The notes under the pieces were generated by a model. It ran no database searches. It saw only the letters and a program-made list of their open reading frames with translations, and had not been told where the DNA came from. A stretch of 64,000 nt of DNA, from assembly GCA_025558095.1 (NCBI GenBank), contig JAIVFI010000001.1:1068501-1132500 (forward strand). The letters run 5' to 3'. Origin of the DNA: Hyaloraphidium curvatum (Eukaryota > Monoblepharomycota > Hyaloraphidiomycetes > Hyaloraphidiales > Hyaloraphidiaceae). A program made the translations under genes and the position numbers. The stretch's first letter is position 1. Every line of letters begins with the position of its first letter. This document shows, in pieces, positions 54,190 to 62,926 of this stretch.

Positions 54190-55915
54190 TCAAACTCCGT
54201 TCAAAGGCTTGACCGAATTGCTACGGCGCAGCATCGTCGCCGAGTACTTCGGCACAACGCGGGCCGGGTGCGGCACGAGGACGTGCTCGATGTCGCCCCA
54301 CCACTTGTCCGAGTGCTTCTTGTACCACGCGACTGCGGCCTCATGGTCAGGACAGGCGATTTGGCGGTCTCCACAGCAACCCACTGGTGCGATCCAGCCC
54401 CTCCTCCCACGAGATGCTCGGCTTCCATCCGAGCTGCTCCAGCTTGTTCGAGTCCACAGCGTAGCGGCGGTCGTTGAAGGCGCGGTCCTCGACGTACTCG
54501 AGGTACTGCTCCTCCTTGTCTGCGTACCCGAACTTGGAGACCAGGGTCTTGGCGAGCTCCAGGTTGGTGATCTCAAAGTCTGTGCCGATGTTGTAGATCT
54601 CGCCGATCTGGCCCTTGTGGAGGATGGTGTCGATCGCGTCCGCGACGTCCGAGGCAAAGATGTACCGCCGCGAATTGCTGCCGTTGCCGTGGAGGCAGCT
54701 GTCCCAAGCGTCGAATGTCAGCCAATCGAAGCAACACCAACGAAAGTTGACACGCACACTTTCTTGCCGCGCTTGAGCAGGCAGACGAACTTCGGGATGA
54801 CCTTCTCCGGGTACTGGTAGGGGCCGTACACGTTGTTGCTGCGGGTGATGATGACCGGGAGGTTGAACGACTTGGAGTAGGCCTTGACGAGCATCTCCGC
54901 GGCCGCCTTGGAGGCCGAGTAGGGGTTGGTGGGCTGCAGGACGGCCTCCTCGAGCAGGTTGCTGTCGGCCTCGCCGTACACCTCGTCCGTGCTGATGTGG
55001 ATCATCTTCTTGATGTTCTGCAGGCGCGCCGCTTCCAGGAGGACGTGCGTTCCCACGACGTTGTTCTTGGTGAACTCGAACGAGTCGCCGAACGAGTTGT
55101 CTATCGCGGAGGCCGTCAAGCACAGGCAACAGGAGGGCTGAAAAGCAGGCCTGCTCACCGACGTGGCTCTGCGCGGCAAAGTGGATGATAGTGTCGACGT
55201 TCTTCTCCTGTAGGACGTAGAGAACGAGGTCGACGGAGGTGATGTCGCCCTGGGGACGGCGAGAACTTTGGTTAATGCCGCCGCAGGGTGCCGCCGAGAG
55301 CATAGAGGCACACCTTGACGAACGAAAAGTTGGGCAGCGACTCCAGACTGCGGCAGTTGTTGAGCGACGCACAGTAGTCGAGCTTGTCGAAGCTTATGAT
55401 GTTGTACTCCGGATAAAGGAGAGCGAACTTGCGGACGGCGTACGAGGCGCTGGTAGGGGCAGGCAGGGCAGTTAGTGACAAGCTCTCGCGGGGATCCGAG
55501 CAGCCGATCGGAAAGGCCTCCTAGTACGCCGTCCGAGACAAGGGGGGTGGCGAGCGACACAACTTCGCTGGGATCAGAGCAGCCATAAGCTCGGAAAGCG
55601 CCTCCTCGTCGTGGGATCAGGGTGCGAACACACCGCCTTTGTTTGCCCACCCGCCGCTTCCCGGCAACGCGGGACCCTCTGTGCCCTTCCGCGCGCTGCG
55701 ACAAGCGCAGGATCATTGCATGTCACTTACATGAAGCCCGCACCGCCCGTAATGAGCACATTCTTGACGTTGGGGTCCGCTGGGTAGCGCCGCAGGCCAA
55801 CATTGCGGGCCTCGGGGTCGAACGCCCACTCCTCGTCGAGCTGGTCGCTGCGGGGCAGGCGGGGCGCCTGCCCGGTCTCCCAATGGCTGTCGCCGAAGGT
55901 CTTGACGGTCGCCAT
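54190..55915 (-). CDS. dTDP-glucose 4,6-dehydratase-like (RmlB/TGDS family)
   Basis: NAD-dependent short-chain dehydrogenase making a 4-keto-6-deoxy sugar nucleotide. Exons 55915-55731, 55449-55314, 55249-55159, 55100-54758, 54698-54385 and 54332-54190; 403 residues. The NAD-binding NVLITGGAGFIASYAVRKF, TIIHFAAQSHVDNSFGDS, catalytic ISTDEVYGEA, the YxxxK motif NPYSASKAAAEMLV and ITRSNNVYGPYQYPEKVIPK are all visible. RRYIFASDVADAI and GEIYNIGTD complete the set. A 45-residue N-terminal extension is not typical. The first intron is long (281 nt). It suggests rhamnose or another 6-deoxyhexose in the wall or glycans. Confidence 0.92.
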
Positions 55916-56058
55916 CGTCCTGTTTTGACTGAGCCCAATGGGGAGTTTGGTCGCGACCTCCGCGCGCGTGATCCCAGCCCCTCGGCCACACAAGTGTCCC
56001 TCACTTAGGGGACCGAGGATGGAGGACCGAAGGCCTGCTGCGGATCATTCGGACGACG

Positions 56059-57007
56059 ATGACGTCGTTCGTTGAAGAGCAGCCTCTGGATTCGACGAGC
56101 GCAATCCCCGAGGACGCGTCTGACCCGCAGGAAAAACGCGACGGTGATGACTCAGTTGGGATCACTGAGGAGGCGGCTCAGGCGGACGCGGACATGGCTA
56201 AAGTGGTCTCGCCTTTGAGATCGATCTCGTCTGGGGCCCGCAAGACCGGCCGGCCCGATCATTTCCTCTCTCTTCGCTTGAGCGCGTCGTCTTTCGCACC
56301 TTTCCACGACTGGGTCAAAGAAAGCCACCCCGATTACGCGCAACACCTCGTTCTGCCTTCCACGATACACTTGACGCTGGGTCTGCTGAGCCTTGGGGAT
56401 GACGAACGCCGGGAGCGTGCCGTAAAGTGTCTGCTCGAATGTCAATCGGTGAGAGGCCTCAACAGCCAAAAACGCAGGCGAGAAGCTGACTACAAGCCCA
56501 AAGATTGCTTCCAGGACGCCTTCATTTGGAATCTCCTTGCGCGGGCTTGGCCATTTCGGGCGCCGCGTCGTGTACGCCAACCCAGAGGAAGGAGCAGCGA
56601 AAGAGGAGCTCTTGGCTCTGGCAGCCAGCCTGCAGGTGCCCTTTCGGAATCTTGGGCTTTTGGCTGCGGACGGGCAGACGGAGGTGGAAGCGGCAGCTGA
56701 CGAGAGAGCAGGCCATCCTTATCAGGGCCAGCGCAAGCCCAGGGAGCCGAAGCCGCTGGTCTTGCACGCCACGATGATGAAGATCCGCGGCACCACTTCT
56801 GGTCGATCCAAGGGCAAGAAGGGCGGAGACGTTTCTTCTTCGACTTTCTCGCAAGCCTTCGTTCGAGAAGCCCTTGAACGCTTTGCCGATCACTCGTTCG
56901 GGGAGCACCAGGTCGAAAGAATCGATCTCTGCGTCATGACACGCAAGCAGGACGATGGCTACTACCAGGTTCTTGGTGATTCTGTAAGCTTGAAGGCTCT
57001 AGATTGA
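56059..57007 (+). CDS. 2H phosphoesterase of the ASCC1/AKAP7 type
   Basis: Two exons, 56059-56448 and 56504-57007; 297 residues. After a 65-residue acidic leader comes the AKAP7/ASCC1 ligase-like fold. Both H-x-T motifs of the 2H superfamily are visible: STIHLTLGLLSL and LVLHATMMKI. SLRGLGHFGRRVVYANPEE and the closing GYYQVLGDSVSL are typical of ASCC1. No KH domain is evident, unlike human ASCC1. The acceptor after CCCAAAG at 56503 was chosen because it alone restores the frame. A role in RNA or nucleotide 2',3'-phosphate chemistry is inferred. Confidence 0.82.
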
Positions 57008-57079
57008 TCGGGAGTGTGGAGGACGCGACAATTGATGACCCAAGGCCCTGTCCACTTCACCCCACCGAGCACCGGAGAG

Positions 57080-58078
57080 ATGCAGAATCACAGCGCGCGA
57101 GTCAGAAGCTTTACGGTCGGCAAGCTCGACGGCGGAATGGGTTCGGAGACGCGCCGGACGCCGGTGGACTACAGCAGCTCACCTGTGCCTGGCAGCCATC
57201 TTGCTGTCGCCGGACCACCACATGATCGAGTTTCCGGCAACTATTCTGCCATGTGGGTGGCATTGCAGCATGAGAGAGTCGGTGTAGGGGCTCAGACGGC
57301 GCGTTTGTCCCTCTGCCGGGCTGTCGGCGCGCGTTCCCATCCCAGCCGGTGTCTCTACCGGGTCTATCGTCAACATTTCCATATCTCGGGACACGGAGAA
57401 GGAGAAGCGGCAAAGAGAAGACTTTCTTGCGTTACAGGACGAGATCTACAAGGAGTTCAACCACGCGCCCGAGGCACCCGTCATCTTCCAGAAGGCCGCG
57501 ACGCAGACCTCGGTCACTGTCGCGTGGGAGCCCCTGAAGCTCTACAATTGCGAGCTGAGGAGTATCGAGGTTTACAAGAAGGGGCAGAGGACGACGCCCC
57601 ATTTCTTTGGGCAGACCGCGGCGAAGCTGACGGGCCTCGGTGGGTTTGGCCGCTGTCGACCTCCGCCTGGGTGTCTGACCAGGCTGCAGACGTCAACTCC
57701 GAGTATGAAGTTCACGTGGTGGTCAAAACTTCGGGAGGGAACCTCGTCTCAAACCATGTCGTGTGCAAGACGCACAGCATGGACAACTTGACCGGTATCC
57801 AGGTTGCTTTCGGCGAGTTCCAGGATGCCGGAACGGACCTTCCGCCACTGAAAGAGGCGCTGGAGCGGATCGGGGCGTCGTGGACCGAGGACCTTTCTCC
57901 CGAGAACACGCACCTGGTGTGCACACTCCCGAGAGGCGACGCTTACCAGCGCGCGATGGTCATGAACATTCCCGTGGTCACGCCCGAGTGGCTCAAGCAG
58001 TGCGAGGCGCAAAAGAAGGTACAGCCCGTGGGCGCCTACGCCGTCTTGAGCGGGAGTCAGGAGAACCTGCCGAAATGA
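57080..58078 (+). CDS. CHS5: Chs5-like exomer scaffold (FN3-BRCT)
   Basis: Core of the exomer coat that carries chitin synthase III from the trans-Golgi to the cell surface in yeast. Exons 57080-57140, 57196-57252, 57346-57639 and 57690-58078; 266 residues. The N-terminal dimer segment (SFTVGKLDGGMAILLSPDHH, GSIVNISISRDTEKEK) is followed by FN3 (TQTSVTVAWEPLKLYN, VNSEYEVHVVVKT) and BRCT (THLVCTLPRGDAYQRAM, IPVVTPEWLKQCEAQ). It stops just after BRCT, so it lacks the long Lys-rich C-terminus of yeast Chs5. An alternative Met at 57035 would start 28 bp after the previous gene. Confidence 0.9.
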   Translation: MQNHSARVRSFTVGKLDGGMGSETRRTPVDYSSSPVPGSHLAVAGPPHDRVSGNYSAMWVALQHERVGVGAQTARLSLCRAVGARSHPSRCLYRVYRQHFHISGHGEGEAAKRRLSCVTGRDLQGVQPRARGTRHLPEGRDADLGHCRVGAPEALQLRAEEYRGLQEGAEDDAPFLWADRGEADGPRWVWPLSTSAWVSDQAADVNSEYEVHVVVKTSGGNLVSNHVVCKTHSMDNLTGIQVAFGEFQDAGTDLPPLKEALERIGASWTEDLSPENTHLVCTLPRGDAYQRAMVMNIPVVTPEWLKQCEAQKKVQPVGAYAVLSGSQENLPK

Positions 58079-58236
58079 CGTGTCCGATACCAAGGCTGAA
58101 CGATGTGGAAGCTCGGTCGACCAGATACCACTTTAGTCACGGTGTGGGGCAGTAATGGAAAGATATAGACGCGACGACCTGGACGGACACGAGTTCGCAA
58201 AGCACATGAGGACCACGAGTCAATTCCATTTGTACA

Positions 58237-59214
58237 TTACGCAACCAGCGCAGAAGCGGTCGCCGACTCGTACTGATAAAGCTTGCGTCAGAGACATTCC
58301 GCGCCAACGGTGTCAAATCATCTCACCTTCCACGTCGGAGGAAGCATGCCAGCGGTCTTGTAGTACCGGGCAAGGCGGTGCACCCTCGACTCGATCAGAA
58401 TCAGGCGGAACTTCGAGTCCATGTCCTTCCGGTTCCGCTCAAGGTGTTTCCGGACAGCGACCGCCTTCTTGATGAGGTGGTACAGGTCCTCGGGGATCTC
58501 GGGAGCCAGGCCTGCTGGCAGTGAGCGAAACGCCGGGGATCCGTCCGCGCCGCAGCCTACCGTTGGTCCTCAGAATGCGAAGGATCTTGTTTCCAGTCAC
58601 GTTCTTGACCTGGGCCACACCCGACGAGTCACGGAGCTGCACTCCGATCTGCGAGGGGGTCATGCCCTTCTTGGCCAGCTTGCAGATCTGGTCAATGACC
58701 TCCTCGGGCGAGGTCTTGAACCACGAGGGCGGGGTGCGCCGGTACGGCAGAGCCGACGACGAAATGCCCTTCCTGTGTTGCCGAATCCAGCGGGGATGCG
58801 CATCGACCGAAGCACGTCCGGGCAGACCAGCGCGTATCACCGCAACATAGCCGACGCCGCGAGACGGTTCCAATACGATGGGGAAAAGAGAAGACGGGTA
58901 CGAGCAGTCAGAGACTTATTCTCGCCCCCACAGAACGCAGCCCCATCCAATGACGTAGAGGCCCTCCAATGGTGCGGCAGCGCCAGCCGCGCGGCCCTCC
59001 GAAAAGCAGAAGGCACCAATGAAGAACGAGACCTCGGCCGGAACCAATAAAGCACCGAAAACTCCACGCTGCAGCCATGAACAGCAGCACCACCGCGGTC
59101 CGCACGTTTGGAACATCGCTTCGTCCCGGCATTTCGGTGCCCCGAGAACCCAACCACTCCCATCACGGACAACGACAGAAGCAGTACTCACCCGGGCGCG
59201 TGCATACGACCCAT
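58237..59214 (-). CDS. RPS13: 40S ribosomal protein S13 (uS15)
   Basis: Exons 59214-59192, 58772-58561, 58511-58327 and 58272-58237 give exactly 151 residues, the usual eukaryotic length. The N-terminus [59 protein letters not shown] and the ending SATASALVA match uS15 throughout. Intron 1 (58773-59191) is 419 nt, far longer than the 49- and 54-nt later introns. A long first intron is common in fungal ribosomal protein genes. Confidence 0.97.
58773..59191 (-). other. Long first intron of RPS13
   Basis: A 419-nt intron, GTGAGT to ACACAG. RPS13 introns in vertebrates host C/D snoRNAs, so I looked for box C and box D. A lone TGATGG and several CTGA sites occur, but no convincing pair with terminal stem was found. 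Confidence 0.6.
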
Positions 59215-59730
59215 CGCGGCTGAAAGGCGGAAAGTCGGTTAGCATCAAATGCCACTCTTCTACCCGGAAAGCAGCCCGATATCCAGAGATGCGCGACCGC
59301 CCGCCAGAGCACGAACGGCAACCATTGGCCGCGTCTCGGTCTCCAGACCGATAAAACCCTAACCACGACGCCGCCGCGCCGCGGTAAGCATCCGTCGTGC
59401 ACGCGCTGTGTCAGCAGCGCCACAGCGACGGCTAACGGTGCGGCGCAAGTGCCGTGGCCCGGGAAGGGTGCCCGCCGAGCTCTCCGTAGCAAGCGCTGTT
59501 CTGCCGGCCAGCCGCCCTCCCAGGCCCCAGTCCGCCACTGCCAACGCCGCCGACCAACACTCATGCCGCCAGAGGCTCGATACTCACCAGAAGTGTGGGG
59601 GTGCGACGCGCGGACAGAGCAAGTGCGGGTTTGTGGTGTCTCCGATTTTTGATCTGGGTTATTTGGGTTAGCCACCGATCACGATCGAGCAACCATAGCA
59701 GCATCTCGATCGTCGCGTCCCCTGCCGAAG
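59215..59730. promoter_or_regulatory. Divergent promoter, RPS13 / F-box gene
   Basis: 516 bp between two outward-facing starts. There is no TATA box, and I see no gene. It presumably carries the strong RPS13 promoter. Confidence 0.5.
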
Positions 59731-61179
59731 ATGGATCCCGAAAGCGGGCTTAGGCCGGCGCTGGACACGGTCCCGCACGAAGTGCTCCTGTACTTGCTGA
59801 AGTTTCTCCCCGGAGGCGACTTAGAGCGCTTCGGGGCCGTCAGCAGGACGCTCCGGGCGGCGGCGATCGACGGCTCCCTCTGGGCCCGCCTCTGCCGCGT
59901 CGAGTACGGCGCCGATGTCCGGACCCGCGCTCGTGATGCTTACACGAAGCTGCTTTCCCGATACGGACGGTTCTTGGGCGCCTGGGCCGGCGATTTCGGG
60001 TTCTTTCGGGGCTCGCTCGTCGTTGTGAGGTACGACCCCGACGCCGGGGCCATCGTCGGCGAGCGGATCGAGGTTGTGGACCGGCTGGGCAATACTCACG
60101 GTGCTGCGGGGTTCTCTGCACACCCTGCCACCTCCATGGACTCCATGGATCCCGAGATTCTCCGCGTCAAGCTCTTCTCCGCCGCACTGGGCGAGGATTC
60201 GGATCGATCGGTGGTTTCGTGCTGCTGCAAGCGTGATCAAGAAGCTGCGGATCGTCATGACGCGTCTCTGAGCTCCGACACCGGCGGCTTCTTGGACAAC
60301 GCCTTCGGAGCGAGGGAGGCGGTGTGGGGGGAGCTCGATCTCTTCCCTTGGGCCGAGTCGCTGTTTTACCCGATTCCACTCTATGAGCCGGACGAATTCA
60401 CCGGTCTGTTTCCGTACTCGGCCGGCCGCGCGTTCGAAGACAGTCTGGTGCCCGTTATGCTGCGCGAGCCAAAAGCCTCCAGATCCGCGCGGATGTTGCT
60501 CGATTGCGCGAGGGGTTGCCTCTCCGAAAGGGTGCGCGCACTCAGTGCCGCAAGGAGCTCCACCGAAACCCATCAATATCACCCCCGCTACTCGCGCATC
60601 GTCGGGGTTGAGGACGACGGGGCCGTGAATCAACTCGTGGCGGACCGACTGAACGGGTCCGTCGTTTTGCCTCAAGAAGGACTTTATGTCGGGACGTACG
60701 CCTCGCACGGCCTCGAAATCCTCCTGGTCCGATACTACGAAACTACCGGCGGCAGCGAAGGGGACGATCGGCTGCCCGGCAGCTTTCCGGACGACGCGAG
60801 CGAGACCCAGCAGCTCCTGGAACCTGGTTCCAGCTCGCTGCACATCCGCGTCTTCAAGGTCACCGGCGACGTGAACGTGCCTCGCGGCGAGCAGACCTTT
60901 GCGGTCGAGCTTCCAGTGTCGGGAGCAAGGGTGGCGACGCTCGAGTTTCCAACCGGCGACGACGTCAGCTCCGTGGACTTGAGGGGCGTCCCCGAGTTCG
61001 CGGAGCACGGCGACAGGCTGCATGTCCTGCACGGCGAAGGCACCGTCGCAATGGTCGGCCATCGCCGCGTCAGCAGGATTCCAACGTCCATGATTGTGCT
61101 CGCCGACGATCGCTTCTGCATGTATTGGCCCGACATGCGCAAGATCTCTGCTTTTCGGAAGCTGGATCTCCGAATCTAG
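59731..61179 (+). CDS. F-box protein, FBXO31-like
   Basis: A single exon of 482 residues. The F-box at about 10-52 (LDTVPHEVLLYLLKFLPGG, LERFGAVSRTLRAAAIDGS, LWARLCRVEY) should bind Skp1 of an SCF ubiquitin ligase. The rest matches the FBXO31-type substrate domain: GRFLGAWAGDFGFFRG, the hallmark GLYVGTYASHGLEILLVRYY (about 308-327) and KVTGDVNVPRGEQTFAVEL. FBXO31 relatives bind cyclin D and C-terminally modified proteins; the target here is unknown. An insertion between about 120 and 260 includes a CCCK run. Confidence 0.82.
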   Translation: MDPESGLRPALDTVPHEVLLYLLKFLPGGDLERFGAVSRTLRAAAIDGSLWARLCRVEYGADVRTRARDAYTKLLSRYGRFLGAWAGDFGFFRGSLVVVRYDPDAGAIVGERIEVVDRLGNTHGAAGFSAHPATSMDSMDPEILRVKLFSAALGEDSDRSVVSCCCKRDQEAADRHDASLSSDTGGFLDNAFGAREAVWGELDLFPWAESLFYPIPLYEPDEFTGLFPYSAGRAFEDSLVPVMLREPKASRSARMLLDCARGCLSERVRALSAARSSTETHQYHPRYSRIVGVEDDGAVNQLVADRLNGSVVLPQEGLYVGTYASHGLEILLVRYYETTGGSEGDDRLPGSFPDDASETQQLLEPGSSSLHIRVFKVTGDVNVPRGEQTFAVELPVSGARVATLEFPTGDDVSSVDLRGVPEFAEHGDRLHVLHGEGTVAMVGHRRVSRIPTSMIVLADDRFCMYWPDMRKISAFRKLDLRI

Positions 61180-61290
61180 ATGCAGATCCGTTTTCCCAAT
61201 AGACATCTCGGCGGAATCGTTGACGTGGAGACGCTTGGAAAATGGGCGCAGCGGATCGAACCACTTCCCCTCTCCGCTCCGCACAGAAAA

Positions 61291-62838
61291 ATGTCCGCGT
61301 CTCCCGCCCGTGTGACGCGGCGCTCGGCCGCGGCCGCAAAGGCCGCGCAGGAAGCCGAGGAGGCGGTCGCCCCAAACGGATCGCACCAGAATGGAAATGC
61401 GGACGCGCCCGCGACAAACGGACACGCCAACGGCGCGGCCAAGGAGAACGGCCCCGCCGTCGCGGACACGTGGGCCACAACCGCCGGTACCGGCGACCGC
61501 TGGTCCGTGTGGGGCCTGTCGGGCTGGGCCGGACGCGCGGCGGTGCTGCTCGGCGCCGTGGGCCTCATGGTCGGCGCCCCGACCTTTGCCAACCTGCTGG
61601 TCTTCCTGCTCTCCAAGTGCAACGGATCTTTTGCCGAATTCTTTGCCTACTTCGGCGCCGCTTTCAAGCAGGGCGGCGCCTCGGGCCTCTTCCGGGCGGT
61701 CGCCGATGTGTGGCCCACGCCCTTCAATCCCACCGCGATCAAATACGTCTTTTCCTACATGTTCGTCGAGGCCATGCTCCAGCTCTTCGTGCCCGGCAAG
61801 GAGTTCCGCGGCCCGGTGACGCCGCGCGGCAACGTGCCCGTCTACAAGGCCAATGGCGTGCAGCGCTACTTCGCCTCGATGGCGCTCTTTGTGGTCGGCT
61901 GGCAGCTCAACATCTTTGATCCCGCGGACGTTATCGACCACTTTGCCGAGATCCTGTCGACGCTGAACGTTTTCGCGCTCGTGTTCTGCCTCTTCCTGAT
62001 GATCAAGGGCCTGTACTTCCCGTCCACGACCGACGCAGGCTCGACGGGCTCGGTACTGTTCGACTTTTTCTGGGGCACGGAGCTCTACCCACGGATCGGC
62101 AAGTACTTTGACCTCAAGACCTGGACCAACGACTCGGTCAGCATGATGGGGTGGGCCACCATCTGCCTTTGCTGCGCCGTCAAGCAGTACCGCGACCTCG
62201 GCTACGTCACCAACTCGATGATCGTCAGCGTGGCGATCCTCGAGGTCTACCTGCTCAAGTTCTTCATGTGGGAGACCGGCTACTGGAGCTCCATGGACAT
62301 TGCCCACGACCGCGCCGGCTTCTACATCTGCTGGGGCGTGCTCGTCTGGGTGCCGTCGGTCTACTGCTCGCCCCAGCTCTTCCTGGTCAACCACCCGGTG
62401 CAGTGGTCGTGGCCCGCGGCCGCCGCTATTCTGGCCGTTGGGCTCGCGTCGGTCTACATCAACTACGACGCCGACCGGCAGCGCCAGGAGTTCCGGCGCA
62501 CCGAGGGCAAGCAGCCTATCTGGGGCAAGCCTCCGAAGATGATTGTCGCCAAGTACAAGGCCGGCAACGGAGAGGAAAAGACCTCGCTGCTGCTGTACTC
62601 GGGCTGGTGGGGCCTGGCGCGGCACTTCCACTACGTGCCCGAGCTGCTCCTGGCCTTCTGCTGGTCCGTCACCGCCGGCTGGGGCTACTTCATGCCCTAC
62701 TTTTACTTCTTCTTCCTGGTGCTGCTCCTCACGGACCGTGCGTTCCGCGACGACACGCGGTGCAAGGCCAAGTACGGCAAGTACTGGGACGAGTACTGCA
62801 AGGCCGTGCCCTACAAGATCCTGCCGTACGTGCTCTGA
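61291..62838 (+). CDS. DHCR7-type sterol reductase
   Basis: ERG4/ERG24-family membrane reductase closest to 7-dehydrocholesterol reductase. A single exon of 515 residues. The first 75 residues are Ala/Asn-rich and soluble; about nine membrane helices follow. Family signatures are LYPRIGKYFDLKTW, the C-terminal SGWWGLARHFHYVPELLLAF, and KAKYGKYWDEYCKAVPYKIL. RHFHYV and the Tyr/Cys positions match the NADPH/sterol site region. DHCR7 would remove the C7 double bond, giving cholesterol-like sterols instead of ergosterol. Met 61291 was chosen; the frame opens 37 codons earlier, right after the F-box stop. Confidence 0.85.
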   Translation: MSASPARVTRRSAAAAKAAQEAEEAVAPNGSHQNGNADAPATNGHANGAAKENGPAVADTWATTAGTGDRWSVWGLSGWAGRAAVLLGAVGLMVGAPTFANLLVFLLSKCNGSFAEFFAYFGAAFKQGGASGLFRAVADVWPTPFNPTAIKYVFSYMFVEAMLQLFVPGKEFRGPVTPRGNVPVYKANGVQRYFASMALFVVGWQLNIFDPADVIDHFAEILSTLNVFALVFCLFLMIKGLYFPSTTDAGSTGSVLFDFFWGTELYPRIGKYFDLKTWTNDSVSMMGWATICLCCAVKQYRDLGYVTNSMIVSVAILEVYLLKFFMWETGYWSSMDIAHDRAGFYICWGVLVWVPSVYCSPQLFLVNHPVQWSWPAAAAILAVGLASVYINYDADRQRQEFRRTEGKQPIWGKPPKMIVAKYKAGNGEEKTSLLLYSGWWGLARHFHYVPELLLAFCWSVTAGWGYFMPYFYFFFLVLLLTDRAFRDDTRCKAKYGKYWDEYCKAVPYKILPYVL

Positions 62839-62926
62839 GGCGGCATGTGCTATGAGGCAGGACGCGGAAAGATGTAAACGTTCGTGAAAGATGGAACGAT
62901 AGAGAGATTGGCCGTAGCCCCATCGT

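Noticed and set aside
58773-59191. C/D snoRNA in RPS13 intron 1
   Set aside because: There is only a near-match to box C and unpaired CTGA sites, without a terminal stem or plausible spacing.
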